From Streptomyces bluensis (lineage in GTDB: Bacteria > Actinomycetota > Actinomycetes > Streptomycetales > Streptomycetaceae), in NCBI RefSeq assembly GCF_014650715.1, contig NZ_BMVM01000001.1, forward strand, positions 62,001-126,000: 64,000 nucleotides of DNA, written 5' to 3'. A program made the position numbers and the translations under genes. This document shows positions 54,145 through 63,490 of the stretch, in pieces (position 1 is the first letter of the stretch; the number at the start of each line of letters is the position of its first letter). Under the pieces are notes generated by a model. It was not told the origin of the DNA. It was given only the letters and a program-made list of their open reading frames with translations, and searched no databases.

Positions 54145-54318
54145 CTCCCCGGGTTCGAGGCGCCGCTGCTGCCTCGCCTCTGCCGTCCGGCCGATTCCGC
54201 TTCCCGCGGGGTCGGCCGGACGGCTTGCTGTGGTCAGCTGTCGTGCCGTTGCCACCGTTCCTGTCCAATGGGCGTGATGGACACAGCACGCACCGCCGCC
54301 CCTTGGGCTCCGTCGGGT

Positions 54319-55065
54319 TCAGTCGTATGCGCCGTTGCCGGGCACTGTGAGCCGGAAGCCGATACCGCGGACGGTGGCGATCCAGGAGGGGCTGCTGAGC
54401 TTGCGGCGCAGCGCCGACACGTGCACGTCGAGTGTTCGGGTCGGGCCGAAGTAGCCGGGCTCCCACACCGCGTCGAGGATCTGCTGGCGGGACCAGACGG
54501 CGCCGGGATCGCCGGCCAAGTGGGCCAGCAGATCGAATTCCTTCGGGGTGAGGGCGAGTGGCTGACCGTTGAGGGTGACCTCCCGGGTACGCCGGTTGAT
54601 GGTCAGCGGGCCGAGGCGCTGCACGCCCCGCTCCGCAGGAAGCCGGGTGTGTCCGGCGCCGGTCAGCGGCGTGCCGGGCTTGGGAGCGGTGGTGCTCGGT
54701 GGTGTGTGTCTTTCAGGGTGGGTACGCCGGGTGACGGCTCGGATGCGGGCCACCAACTCCCGCAGTCCGAACGGCTTGGACAGGTAGTCGTCCGCCCCGA
54801 CCTCCAGGCCGACGACACGGTCGGTCTCCTCGTTCCTTGCCGTGATCATGATGATGGGGACGGTGGAGCGGGCGCGCAGAGCCCGGCAGACGTCGATGCC
54901 ATCCATGTCGGGAAGGCCGAGGTCCAGCAGGACCAGGTCGGCGGCGGAGGCCGACAGGGCGGAGGCACCGGTCCTGACCCGGGCCACGGTGAAGCCGTAG
55001 CGGTTCAGGCCTTCCATGAGGGGGGCGGCGACCCGGTCGTCGTCCTCGACGAGCAGGAGCCGCAA
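54319..55065 (-). CDS. OmpR/PhoB-type response regulator
   Basis: 248 aa. Receiver: acidic pocket EDD (7-9), phospho-acceptor D48 (LVLLDLGLPDMDG), T75 and K97 (LSKPFGLRELVAR). A long linker (about 115-145) joins a winged helix (LTPKEFDLLAHLAGDPGAVW, TRTLDVHVSALRRKLSSPSW). No histidine kinase is found next to it; the next upstream gene on this strand encodes a membrane protein without kinase motifs. It is likely an orphan left after loss of the kinase, near PepSY/FMN-binding remains. Confidence 0.9.
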   Translation of the reverse strand: MRLLLVEDDDRVAAPLMEGLNRYGFTVARVRTGASALSASAADLVLLDLGLPDMDGIDVCRALRARSTVPIIMITARNEETDRVVGLEVGADDYLSKPFGLRELVARIRAVTRRTHPERHTPPSTTAPKPGTPLTGAGHTRLPAERGVQRLGPLTINRRTREVTLNGQPLALTPKEFDLLAHLAGDPGAVWSRQQILDAVWEPGYFGPTRTLDVHVSALRRKLSSPSWIATVRGIGFRLTVPGNGAYD

Positions 55066-55194
55066 GGCGTCGGGCTCGTGTCCCGTGTGCGTGTCGTGCT
55101 CTTCGCTTCCGCCGATCGGCCGGGGCCTTCGGGGCCTGGCGTCGGTCGGTTCGGCCGGGACGACCTGCTCGTCCCGGCCCTGTACGAGGGATCG

Positions 55195-55773
55195 TTATCG
55201 GTCGTCATCGGTGTGTTCGTGGTCGTCTCTGTTGTGTTCACCGCTGGTGTCGCGGCGGGCGGTGGGGGATGCGGCACTGGCTGTCCGGGGGTGGGCTGCC
55301 CGAGGGCCCTCGGTGCGCGGGGCGTGGCGGCCGACAGCGTTCTTCGGGCCGGTGAGGAACCTTATGCGGACGAGGGACGGGAGACCGCGGCTGTGGGCGC
55401 TGCCCGCGCGAGATCCGCAGACGCGCTGCCGACAGGCCTGGAGCAGGGCGGTCCGCGGTCCGCTCTCGGCAGCGTAGGGCTGGGGGTCGGGGGTGTCGCC
55501 GGGTGTCGTGTCCTGTCCGGCGTTGAGGACGGCGAGGGAGGCCGGGGGCGCGGCGGCCGACGTGCCCATCTGGATGGTCAGTGCTCTGTCGCGGGGGCTG
55601 GGAGGGGCTGACGACGACGCCGAGCTGTCGCCGAAGAGCAACGTCAGGAAGAGGAAACCTCCCATGGCGGCCACGGCGAGGGCTGCGACGACGAGGACGG
55701 ACGGCCGGACCTGTAACGGTGTCCTGTGTTCCGGCCGCGGAGGTGGGAGCGTGCTGTCGGATCCGGGCGACAT
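55195..55773 (-). CDS. Single-pass membrane protein, function unknown
   Basis: 192 aa from ATG 55773. One membrane helix (PSVLVVAALAVAAMGGFLFL, about 24-43), then a Ser/Ala/Pro-rich outer part with two Cys (LLQACRQRVCGS). The C-terminal third is low-complexity and may be out of its native frame. It lies upstream of the response regulator on the same strand, but no kinase or sensor domain is seen. Confidence 0.4.
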   Translation of the reverse strand: MSPGSDSTLPPPRPEHRTPLQVRPSVLVVAALAVAAMGGFLFLTLLFGDSSASSSAPPSPRDRALTIQMGTSAAAPPASLAVLNAGQDTTPGDTPDPQPYAAESGPRTALLQACRQRVCGSRAGSAHSRGLPSLVRIRFLTGPKNAVGRHAPRTEGPRAAHPRTASAASPTARRDTSGEHNRDDHEHTDDDR

Positions 55774-55991
55774 GGCCTTCTCCCTCGCGGGCTGAAGGGG
55801 AGGCATCAGCCCCCGGGGGCACGTGGGGAGGTGGAGCCGCGGGGGCGAACACCGGGGAACGGCAATGACCTTACGGTCGGCGAAGGCAGGGGAGGTCCAG
55901 GAGCCCGCCAGGAGAGTGTTAAGAGACGGCCAATATTCCGACAAAGCTCGCGGCGGGCCTATGTCGCCTGTCTCGTCCCACTCGGCTCATG

Positions 55992-56453
55992 TCATGCCCT
56001 GGCCGCGTCGATGGCTGCCTGCAGCGACTGCTTGTAGGAGGCGCTGGTGAAGGTCGCTCCGGACACCGCGTCGATGTTCGCGCTCTGGGCGGCCAGTGCC
56101 TCCTGGCGCAGTACGGGAACGGCCCCGTTGTTGATCTGCGCGCTCCGTGCCGGGGTGGTCGGGAAGCCGGCGGTGACGTCGGTGATGCGGCCTCCGGAGA
56201 CGGTGATCGTCGTCTGGACAGTGCCGTAGTCGTTGCGAGCGGCGGGGCCGCGGTACGTGCCGTTCTTCAGACCGCCGTCGGTGGCCGAGGAGGAGGGAGC
56301 GGCCGTGGTGGTCGGTGCTCTGGTGGCGGTGGGCTCCGGAGAGGCGCCGCGCTCGGTCGTCCGCCACGCCGGAGCCGATGCTCTGGCTCGGCACTGGCCC
56401 GGCACCGACGACGGGCTCGCCGCCATCCGCCGTTTGGCCGGCCTGCCCCCCAC
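55992..56453 (-). CDS. FMN-binding domain protein, N-terminus altered
   Basis: The last 95 residues are an FMN-binding domain: GGLKNGTYRGPAARNDYGTV, TVSGGRITDVTAGFPTTPAR and IDAVSGATFTSASYKQSLQA. The SGAT box (131-134) is where ApbE would attach FMN to Thr134, outside the membrane. The first 57 residues lack a signal peptide or membrane helix and look like out-of-frame sequence, so the native export signal is probably lost through the junction with the ArsO relic. No apbE is nearby. Confidence 0.65.
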   Translation of the reverse strand: MGGRPAKRRMAASPSSVPGQCRARASAPAWRTTERGASPEPTATRAPTTTAAPSSSATDGGLKNGTYRGPAARNDYGTVQTTITVSGGRITDVTAGFPTTPARSAQINNGAVPVLRQEALAAQSANIDAVSGATFTSASYKQSLQAAIDAARA

Positions 56454-56499
56454 CTCGGGCCCTGAGCACAGCCGTGGAGGACGACCCTGACCCTCCTAA

Positions 56500-57072
56500 C
56501 GCTGGTCGCAGCAGCGTTCGACACTGCCTCGCTGTCGGCAGCGTCCCGCTGCCGCCGGTGGCGCCTGGCCTACGACGCCGACCTGACGTGGGTCACCCAG
56601 CACTCACCCCGCTTCCATGCCGACGACATCGACGGGCGTGCCCTGTTCGACGCGGCCACCACCCCGCCGTCGCGCCCTCGACGAGGGCCACACCGACACC
56701 GGAGGGGGCGCGTCCCTCGGCGACATCGTCGCCGTACCGCCCGTACGCGACGCCCGTCACACGTGACTGCTCAAGGCATCGCCCATGCTCGTACGCCTCG
56801 AACGCGACGGCGTCCACCGGGCCGACGGCACCCGAGCACCCGCCGACGCGGTCATCTGGTGCACCGGCTTTCGCCCGGCCCTCAAGCACCTGGCGCCTCT
56901 GGGTCTACGTGGCCGGCGCGGTCACGTCGCCACTGCGGGAACCCGGTCCGTGGAAGAACCGCGCCTGCACCTGCTCGGCTACGGTGACTGGTCCGGACCG
57001 CCTCCGCCACTTCTGATCGCCGTCGGTCGCCCACCCCGCGAGGCTGCCCGCGATATCGCCGAACGGCACTGA
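56500..57072 (+). pseudogene. ArsO-like flavin monooxygenase, C-terminal relic
   Basis: Pieces in several frames: YDADLTWVTQHSPRFHADDI, DGRALFDAATT, LDEGHTDTGGGASLGDIVAV, then a clean end MLVRLERDGVHRADGTRAPA, DAVIWCTGFRPALKHLAPLG and RLHLLGYGDWSGP. This is the distal half of an ArsO-type NAD(P)H-dependent flavoprotein; such genes accompany arsenic resistance loci, none of which is present here. At least two frameshifts, and the FAD-binding N-terminus is gone. Confidence 0.65.
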
Positions 57073-57479
57073 AATTCGGGCACCGGGCCTCCGCCGGGGG
57101 TACCTACCAGAACGGCGCAGACAGCTTGCCGCGCCTGTGCGGGCACAACACACGCCATCAGGAGCGGCGTTGCCTGTTTCTCCAGGTCCGCCTGTCCCCG
57201 CTGGGCTATCTGTCCTCCCCTGCCCTGTGCCCTGTGCGCAAAATCCTGTCGGATGGTCTGCCCCTGCATATCCGCCCCCAGTTGTCGGATCGCGCAGCGG
57301 GCTTGCCGCTGCACGACCTGCTGAGCGAGCTGGCAGAGGTCTCCCTGCACATGCTCCGGCTTCTCCGGGTGAGGCGGCGGGCCGAGGCTGAGCACGTTGA
57401 TTTTGGCGATGAGTTCCTCGTGTGCCTCAGCTGCGCCGACAAGCCCTGGACCCCCCTGGCGGGATGTCAGGCAGTCCGG
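57062..57479 (-). other. Possible coding remnant, unidentified
   Basis: A minus-strand frame without a start reads EELIAKINVLSLGPPPHPEK, QGDLCQLAQQVVQRQARCAI, RQLGADMQGQTIRQDFAHRA and DLEKQATPLL. The helix-like, Gln-rich run looks more like protein than the other frames, but codon bias is weak (AT-ending codons occur). It might be part of a foreign gene. Not assigned. Confidence 0.25.
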
Positions 57480-57649
57480 GCGAAGCGGGCGGCAGCCGCG
57501 TCGACGAACTCGTCATGGGCGGCCTTCGCCGCCTCGTGGGCCTCGGTGAGCCGCTGCTTGGCTGCGTCGTAGCCGGATCCGGTCCTGGCGCTGCGCCGAC
57601 TCGTCCTGAACTTCAACGCGGCGGCATGGCGCTTCCGCAGAATGGTCAT
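57467..57649 (-). CDS. Small basic helical protein
   Basis: 60 aa from ATG 57649: a basic N-terminus (MTILRKRHAAALKFRTSRRS) and one long amphipathic helix (YDAAKQRLTEAHEAAKAAHD, EFVDAAAARF). It could bind nucleic acid or be a small coiled-coil. No family. It overlaps the end of an uncertain frame at 57479. Confidence 0.4.
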   Translation of the reverse strand: MTILRKRHAAALKFRTSRRSARTGSGYDAAKQRLTEAHEAAKAAHDEFVDAAAARFARTA

Positions 57650-57700
57650 GCTCGGGGGGGCAGGTTACAACTCGGTGCACGTACCTGAGGAGGGGACCAG

Positions 57701-58003
57701 ATGCCTACCGGAGTAGCGGTCGTGTGCGACACCGACGACTGTCTCGCCGTCTACCTGGCGGTAGAGACGGGCAATGATGGCGATGAGCGCTCTGCAGACG
57801 AGGTGTCCCAGATGGCACGCAAGTCCGCCGAAGGTGACGGATGGGTGATCAGTTTTGGCTTTGCCCAGCCCGTGATGACGTGCCCGGGCTGCGCGGACGG
57901 CCGCGGGCCGGTCCTCGAACGCGGTGAGTGCCGACGGTGCATGGGGCTCGTCGGGATGGAGTCCAAGTGCGTGTACTGCCTACGCCGGACAGAGGAAGGC
58001 TGA
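57701..58003 (+). CDS. Zinc-binding hypothetical protein, 100 aa
   Basis: ATG 57701 with AGGAGGGGACC just upstream. The N-terminal half is alpha/beta (VAVVCDTDDCLAVYLAVETG); the C-terminal half carries CPGC, CRRC and KCVYC, six Cys that would bind one or two zinc ions. A good ribosome binding site and clean codon use support it. No named family. Confidence 0.65.
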   Translation: MPTGVAVVCDTDDCLAVYLAVETGNDGDERSADEVSQMARKSAEGDGWVISFGFAQPVMTCPGCADGRGPVLERGECRRCMGLVGMESKCVYCLRRTEEG

Positions 58004-58564
58004 ACGCGCCAGCCGGAGGCGGGTCTGGTGACTCACTCGCGGTGGCTGAAGAGTGCCTTGATCAGGCCTGGTGGCTGATCGGCAAGGTCGAGGCGGCACT
58101 GGGGGCAGTGGCGGCCGTCCCCGGCGGTGCGTCTTGGTAAACCATGCCAGGCTCGCCCCTGACGGGCAGGCCCCAGCGTTCACACGGCGCGGGCGGTGGC
58201 CCGGGGGCGGCGGCTGTCGGGATCGGCGGCGCTGCTCGTCCTGCTGCTGTGTGGTGTGCTGCTGGCGTTCTCGTTGCCGTTGTTGCTCGCGCTGGCGGCG
58301 GCGTTCTTCGTCGCGGCAGTTCCAGGCGTTGTTGTCGTCAGGGTTGGGCAGAGCATCGGCGACGGTTTCCCACTGGCGGTGGCCGCAGCGCCACCACACG
58401 GCCGCGAGTGGCCCGTGCTGTTGCAGGCAGGGCAGTGTGGTGAACAGAACGGGGACGGCGTCGGCGTAGGTGTGGTAGCCGTCGTCAGGCTCGCCCAGGA
58501 GGCCGCCCCTACGCTCGAACTGGCCGGACCAGATGTCCCGGGTTAGGTCCAGCACCCGGTTCAT
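57980..58564 (-). CDS. Hypothetical protein with charged low-complexity segment
   Basis: 194 codons from ATG 58564. The first 85 residues look well folded (LDLTRDIWSGQFERRGGLLG, YHTYADAVPVLFTTLPCLQQ, AVWWRCGHRQWETVADALPN). An Arg/Gln run follows (EERRRQREQQRQRERQQHTT) that may be a helix or the result of repeat expansion; the rest is probably not native. The start is 6 bp from the replication-relaxation relic, so the two were one operon, as in plasmid-type replication modules. Confidence 0.5.
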   Translation of the reverse strand: MNRVLDLTRDIWSGQFERRGGLLGEPDDGYHTYADAVPVLFTTLPCLQQHGPLAAVWWRCGHRQWETVADALPNPDDNNAWNCRDEERRRQREQQRQRERQQHTTQQQDEQRRRSRQPPPPGHRPRRVNAGACPSGASLAWFTKTHRRGRPPLPPVPPRPCRSATRPDQGTLQPPRVSHQTRLRLARSAFLCPA

Positions 58565-58570
58565 CCGGTT

Positions 58571-59270
58571 CTACAGCGCCTGTTCCCCGGCGCGGATGCC
58601 GGGGTTGAACACCAGCGCGACCGGCGGGTGTCCCTCCCCGCCGGTGGGCGGGTAGAGGCCGCGCCACACCGGGGTCTCCAGGCCCTGGTGGTCTTTGGTC
58701 TTCAGGCGGAAGAAGCGGCGGTAGCGCTCGAACTTCGCGGCCAGGACATCGGCGGTCTCGGTGCAGTTGTCGACCTCTATCAGCAGCACCGGCGCACCCG
58801 CCTTGGGAGCGTGCAGGACCGCGTCGGCCTGGACGGCGGAGCGGTTGCGGCCGCTGGCGGGCAGATGGTGCACCACCTCCGTGGACCAGGACGCCAGCGT
58901 CCCGATCCCCGCCGGCCCCGACACCAACCCCGTCGCGAGCAGTTGCATCCGGTTCCGGCGCGGGGGCGGCGTCGGCTGTGGTGCCGCGTACGGGCCGGGT
59001 GGGCTCGGGGGCGGTGCGGGTGATGGCAATGATGGCCTCGTTGACCGCCATCGCATGCGGGGCCCCGGAACGGGCCGCGCCGCGCGCGGTGCCGTCCATC
59101 TCGCTCACCGGCCGGCCCAAGGCTTCGGCCGCTGCCTCCAGCCCGAGCGGGGTCAGCCCCCACAGCTTGTTCCCGTCCCGGGCGCTGCCCTCCGACACCG
59201 TCAGGCCGTGCCGGGCCAGATCCAAACACACGTTGCGGACCGCCTTGTTGTCCTTGTGCTCCGGACAAGG
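58571..59270 (-). pseudogene. Replication-relaxation family protein, frameshifted and truncated
   Basis: The N-terminal part (CLDLARHGLTVSEGSARDGN, LWGLTPLGLEAAAEALGRPV, HAMAVNEAIIAI) has a frame change near 58960 and continues as LATGLVSGPAGIGTLASWST, LLIEVDNCTETADVLAAKFE and RYRRFFRLKTKDHQGLETPV. The EVDN/T motif and following helix are those of replication-relaxation proteins from actinobacterial plasmids and integrative elements. The wHTH start is missing before about 59270. Confidence 0.65.
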
Positions 59271-59482
59271 ACGACGCGTACCCGCTCCTCAACGTCATCG
59301 GCGCTTGGGGTCTTCGCGGGCCCGCCACTCCCGGCGGGCGTACGCGCATACCGCATCGCGCCCCGCCTCCGCACACAACGGAGCGCAGCGGTATGTCGCC
59401 GGTCCGGCTCTTGCTGTGGCGCCGGTCGTGCTCCGGCAGATGGGCGGCGACGCCAGTGGGCGTCGGGTTTTCTGCTGCTTTT

Positions 59483-59713
59483 AGGGCGTGAGGTCCAGTA
59501 CGCGGACCGGCTCGCCTGCCCACCGTTGTGGGGCGGCGGTGGCGATGATCGCGCCGTCGGGACGGTCCGGGGTGGGCTGAGCCACGTACTGGCTGTGCGC
59601 GGCCGCCCAGGTCTCCTGGCGCGCGACGGCCAGGGGGCGGCAGCCAGATCCAGTTCGAGGACGGTAGTACCGGGCATGGAGGCCAGATGCTCTGCCGTAA
59701 CCGGGCCGGGCAC
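59483..59713 (-). pseudogene. C-terminal fragment of an unidentified protein (PIN-like?)
   Basis: Two frames: AEHLASMPGTTVLELDLAAA, then, after a shift near 59615, ETWAAAHSQYVAQPTPDRPD and GAIIATAAPQRWAGEPVRVL. The ending GAxIATxxPxRW resembles the final strand and helix of a PIN-like nuclease fold, which I offer with low confidence. Confidence 0.35.
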
Positions 59714-59756
59714 GGTCGGGTTCTACTACGGCGTGTCCGCCAAATCGGACGTCTGG

Positions 59757-60688
59757 TCAGCAGTCCATCCAGTCTGGCACCCACACGTCGTCCGGGGTGA
59801 GCGGCCCTGAGGTGCGCAGATGGTCGTGTAGCGCGGTCAGCACGGGGTGCTGGTCTCCGGCGCGGGACAACAGCACGTGCGGGTACACCGGGGTCGGTTC
59901 GCGCAACGGGATGCGCCGCAGGTCGTGGCTCTGGGGCCACAGGTACCGGTCCCCACTGCCGACGAGGGTGGCCAGCGAGGCGGAGTCGGCCAGCGCGTCC
60001 ATGAGGGCTTCGTCGCCGAAGTTGGGGCCGAGCGCGTCGATGCTCAGACCAAATGCCTCGGACAGCGCCTGGTAGAACGCTGCCCACTCCGCGCCTGGTC
60101 TGATCCCGGGGATCCAGATGCGGTGGCCAGCCAGGTCCGCAGGCCTGAGACCCAAGGTGCGTTCGCCAACGGGTGGCCGGGCCCGACCAGGAGCTCCAGG
60201 GGTGCGTCCAGGAGTCGTTCGGCGCTGATCCCGGCTGGGACCTGGTCCACCGGCAGGGCGCGGAACGACGCGTCGACGGTTCCTTCGAGCACCGCCTGGG
60301 CTGCCTGGGCGGCGTTCTCGTTGCTCAGTGTGACCGTGTCCAGGTTCATCCCGGGGTGTGCGCGGTAGAAGCGGTATACGGCCTGGGCCGGTGCGATGCG
60401 CCGGTTGAGGACGTCGACGCGCAAGGGCCGGCTGCTGGGGCGCACGGCCTGCTCGGCCTGCTCAAGGGCTGTGAGGACCCTCTTGGCGTGAGGCAGGAAG
60501 ACCTGCCCGTCCAGGCTCAGCCGGGAGCCTCGTGAGGTTCGCACCAGGAGCGTGACCTTGAGGTGTCTCTCAAGTGTCGCGATCCGCTTGGAGGCCGCTT
60601 GCTGGCTGATCCCGAGCTCATCCGCTGCTGCCTGGAACTGGCCGGTCTCGGCGACGGCCACGAACGTCCGCAGAGCTTCAACATCCAC
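59757..60688 (-). pseudogene. LysR-family regulator split by one frameshift
   Basis: ATG 60688 opens a normal LysR protein: HTH AVAETGQFQAAADELGISQQ with AASKRIATLERHL, then an effector domain (LDTVTLSNENAAQAAQAVLE, VDQVPAGISAERLLDAPLEL). Near 60150 (after GPGHPLANAP) the frame changes by one base and continues as LGLRPADLAGHRIWIPGIRP to 59757. Joined, the protein has full length (about 309 aa). A single indel could be a sequencing error. Divergent from the acetyltransferase gene, its probable target. Confidence 0.8.
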
Positions 60689-60778
60689 ACCTTCAGCCTA
60701 CTTTCACAACGATTGGTTGTGCCTGGTATGTAGTGCGGTTGTTTGATGACGCGCTCTTCAGGGTGGTGGAATCGTCGT

Positions 60779-61330
60779 ATGTCTACCCGCACAGAGCAGG
60801 TCATGTATGTCCAGACGCCCGAGTTCGCGCGCCATGCGGAGCGAATCCTAGAGGTGACCGACGCGACGTCTCGACTGAACGTGCTGCCGTTCAGCGACAG
60901 CAATGGTCGTGCTGAACTACTTTCTGTTGTGTTTGGTGGTCCGCTCCCGGAGTCGGTGACGATCTACCCGCCGTTCTTCACCGAGTACGGGCTGAACACG
61001 ACGTTCGGGGAGAACGTTTTCGTCAACCAGGGATGCACGTTCATGGACAAGGGCGGGATCCGCATCGGCGACGGCGTCATGATCGCCCCGAAGGTCAGCC
61101 TCATCACCGGGGGGCACCCTCTGCCGCTCGCCGAACGTCGCGAGTACCTCTCCTTCGCCCCGATCGTCATCGAAGACGACGTCTGGATCGGGACCTCTGC
61201 CGTGATCTTGCAGGGAGTGACCATCAGCGCTGGTGCGGTGGTCGCTGCCGGTGCGGTGGTCAGTCGTGATGTTCCTGCCCGCACCCTGGTCGCGGGAGTC
61301 CCTGCCCGGGTGATCAAGACGATCGACTGA
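60779..61330 (+). CDS. Sugar O-acetyltransferase (maltose/galactoside type)
   Basis: 183 aa from ATG 60779. The left-handed beta-helix of hexapeptide repeats is clear (GENVFVNQGCTFMDKGGIRI, GDGVMIAPKVSLI), with the catalytic His113 in GGHPL, then IEDDVWIGTSAVILQGVTIS and AGAVVAAGAVVSRDV and the end VAGVPARVIKTI. It transfers acetyl from acetyl-CoA to a sugar hydroxyl. Divergent from the LysR gene with a 90-bp gap. Confidence 0.9.
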   Translation: MSTRTEQVMYVQTPEFARHAERILEVTDATSRLNVLPFSDSNGRAELLSVVFGGPLPESVTIYPPFFTEYGLNTTFGENVFVNQGCTFMDKGGIRIGDGVMIAPKVSLITGGHPLPLAERREYLSFAPIVIEDDVWIGTSAVILQGVTISAGAVVAAGAVVSRDVPARTLVAGVPARVIKTID

Positions 61331-61339
61331 GCCCGGCCG

Positions 61340-61590
61340 GGCCACCGGCACGGGGTGAGCAGTACGTACCCGGTGCACGGTGGCCTTCGAAGGCACCGGC
61401 TCGACCCCGCGGATGCTGAGTTCGTAGGAGATTCTGCGGGTGCCCAGAGCGGATAGGTCCGCCGCAGTTCGCATATCGCCGCTTCGACCTCGGCCGCCAC
61501 CCGGTGGGGGCTGTGGTGCGGGCGCCGCGACACCTCCTCCAGCGACCGCTTCGGCGCCGCGGGTGCGAGGGCCCTGGAAGCTCTCACCGC
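61340..61590 (-). pseudogene. IS481-type transposase N-terminal fragment
   Basis: Two frames give the helix-turn-helix of IS481-like elements: SPHRVAAEVEAAICELRRTY and LGTRRISYELSIRGVEPVPS with KATVHRV. The integrase core is missing. The fragment is fused at its 5' side to the end of a kinase/zinc-finger relic. Confidence 0.55.
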
Positions 61591-61594
61591 CGCG

Positions 61595-61965
61595 GGTATG
61601 CGGACCTTGTAGGTGTGCTGCTCTTGGATGAGCCGACCCTCACCCTTGCAGATCGTGCAGGTCCGTGCCGCCTTGTCGTCTGTCCTGGTAGCGCAGGCGG
61701 GACAGGGCTTGTGGGCGGTGATCCGCAGGGGATGATCGCGCGGCGGCTTCCGCCGGGGTGACGTCGATGTGGTGGGCGATGTCTTTGCCGCGGCTGGGCG
61801 GTGTGAACCCGAAGTACCGGTCGTTGATCTCTTTGAGGGTGGCCCACACCTCTCCGCCGGCTGGCCGCTGAGCGGGGTCCTTGGCCATGAGCCGGTTGGC
61901 GAACCGCTTCAGCTCCGCAGGGGCGCCCGGGCGCAGGGTGCGCACCGGTGCCGACTGTTCGTTCG
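61595..61965 (-). pseudogene. Ser/Thr kinase-like tail with a DnaJ-type zinc finger
   Basis: The first part (APAELKRFANRLMAKDPAQR with PAGGEVWATLKEI) resembles the last helix of a bacterial Ser/Thr kinase domain, where KDPxxRP is typical. After a frame change come ITAHKPCPACATRTDDKAAR, TCTICKGEGRLIQEQHTYKV and RIPAAV: two CxxC units of a DnaJ-like zinc finger and the start of its substrate-binding strand. The order kinase tail then zinc finger suggests a fused protein. Truncated at both ends. Confidence 0.5.
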
Positions 61966-62034
61966 CCCGGCGTGGTTGCGGGCCTTTCAAGCAGTCCCGG
62001 CCCACCACTACCGCCAGCGGGGGGGGAGAATCTG

Positions 62035-62490
62035 TTAGAGCGTCCGCGTCATGAACACGCTGTTCGGATCGAGTTGATAATCCCCAAAGGGCTCGCAGTA
62101 GCCGAACCCGAACTTCTGGTACAGGTTTCTGGCCGGCCGGAAGAACTCGGCCGAGCCGGTCTCCAGGCTGATCCGGGTCAGGCCCACGCGCTTGGCCTCG
62201 GTGAGGATGTGCTCCAGCAGTTGGGATGCGATCCCGCTTCGTTTGCGCGCCGACGAGGTGCGCATCGACTTCAGCTCTGCGTGACCCGCGTCCAGCTTCT
62301 TGATCGCGCCGCAACCCACCAGCGCGTCACCGTCCAGGACCGACCAGAAAGTGACCTCGGGGCTGCGAAGTTCATCGAGGCCGAGGGCATGCTTGCTCTC
62401 CAGCGGTGTGATGGAGCGCATCTCCTGTACGTGCTCTTCGAGGAACTCGGCGATCTGCCGACCGGAGAGGTCGTCGACGACGATGTTCAT
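62035..62490 (-). CDS. GNAT-family N-acetyltransferase
   Basis: 151 aa from ATG 62490 (14 codons shorter than the longest frame; the added part has no conserved residue). Strands and helices of the GNAT fold: EFLEEHVQEMRSITPLESKH, TFWSVLDGDALVGCGAIKKL, LKSMRTSS, the acetyl-CoA loop RKRSGIASQLLEHILTEAKR, and FRPARNLYQKFGFGYCEPFG. Substrate unknown. It stands alone among relics; the upstream DNA belongs to an IS256-type element. Confidence 0.8.
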   Translation of the reverse strand: MNIVVDDLSGRQIAEFLEEHVQEMRSITPLESKHALGLDELRSPEVTFWSVLDGDALVGCGAIKKLDAGHAELKSMRTSSARKRSGIASQLLEHILTEAKRVGLTRISLETGSAEFFRPARNLYQKFGFGYCEPFGDYQLDPNSVFMTRTL

Positions 62491-62538
62491 GCCGCTCGCT
62501 TTCTCATCGAGACTTGCCGCTGCAGGTGTCACGCCACC

Positions 62539-63000
62539 TTAAGCAGCCTCGGCCTGGAGCCGATCGTCGGGCCGTTCGACGAAGGGGCCCCCTTCGAAGC
62601 GGGCTCCCGTGCGGACGAGGGCGACGAGGTGCGGTGCGTTCACGGCCCGCCACCGCTGCTGGGCGGCCTCGACGAGTTTGAAGACCATGGCCAGGGCGGC
62701 GGTGCGGGAGCCGACGCCGCGGGTGACCTTGGTCCGCAGCCGGACGGTGGAGAAGGTGGACTCGATGAGGTTCGTGGTGCCCAGGTGGACCAGTGCTCGG
62801 CCGGGAAGTCGTAGAACGCCAGCAGCTCGGGCTCGTCCTCGGTGATCTTCTTGACGGCCTTGGGGAACTTCGCACTGTAGAGCTTGGCAAACGCCTTGAC
62901 CGCTGCCTCGGCGCGGTCGCGGTCCTCCGCGTTGTAGATGTCCTGGATGACCTTTTCGCGCCGGGCTGCGCGGTCTTTGGCATGGAGTCGAGGACGTTGG
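62539..63000 (-). pseudogene. IS256-family (mutator type) transposase, C-terminal relic
   Basis: Two frames: KVIQDIYNAEDRDRAEAAVK and AFAKLYSAKFPKAVKKITED, then after a shift LGTTNLIESTFSTVRLRTKV and RTAALAMVFKLVEAAQQRWR, which contains the last catalytic Glu region (NLIES). The first two thirds are missing. It joins a Phd-like antitoxin fragment near 63000. Confidence 0.75.
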
Positions 63001-63009
63001 CGGTTTTGT

Positions 63010-63490
63010 GAACCCAGCACCTTTGTTTGCCAGGCCGGGCAGTCCGAACGTGGCGCCGCTGGTGGGGCCGGAGGCGAGCACCGATCCGATGGCGTCGCCC
63101 AGCGTGGCGAGCCTGCGCGGCGCGCTGCCGCGGTCCTGATTGCCTCGGCTGTTCGCCGCACCTCCTGCGGACGCCGCACCCGTGTTTGCGGCCGGATCAG
63201 ATGAGAGTGCACCGGCGTCGGCGGGCAACAGCACGGCGACTGGTGTGGTGTTTCGCAGGAGCACCTGCTGTTGGCCCTGAGCTGCCAGCGCGATGAGGTC
63301 ACCGAAGCCCTTCTGCGCCGAACTCAGCACGTGGGGCGGGAACACCTCGGGCTTCTGGGCTGCCGGAAGCCGATCGAGGTGCGCCAGCAGAGCGTGATCC
63401 TGCCGCTTGCGGATCAGCGTGGTGCGCCCCTTCGCTTCGGCGAGCCTCACCAGTGCATACAGACGTTACGGGCGGCAGTCGCGTTCATCG
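63010..63490 (-). pseudogene. Phd/YefM-like double-domain protein, disrupted
   Basis: From about 63490: MNATAARNVC, an interruption, RLAEAKGRTTLIRKRQDHAL, then AQKGFGDLIALAAQGQQQVL and LRNTTPVAVLLPADAGALSS, ending in GSVLASGPTSGATFGLPGLA. The middle (GDLIA...G..VL.R...PVAVL.P) is the Phd/YefM antitoxin pattern, present twice in degenerate form. An in-frame stop lies early, and the 3' end is fused to the IS256 relic. No toxin gene is beside it. Confidence 0.4.

Noticed and set aside
57385..57460. HVDFG followed by two Cys (EHVDFGDEFLVCLSC), considered as a fifth leader peptide
   Set aside because: The Arg residues around the core are missing, no short frame with a proper start and stop is formed, and no sulfur gene follows.
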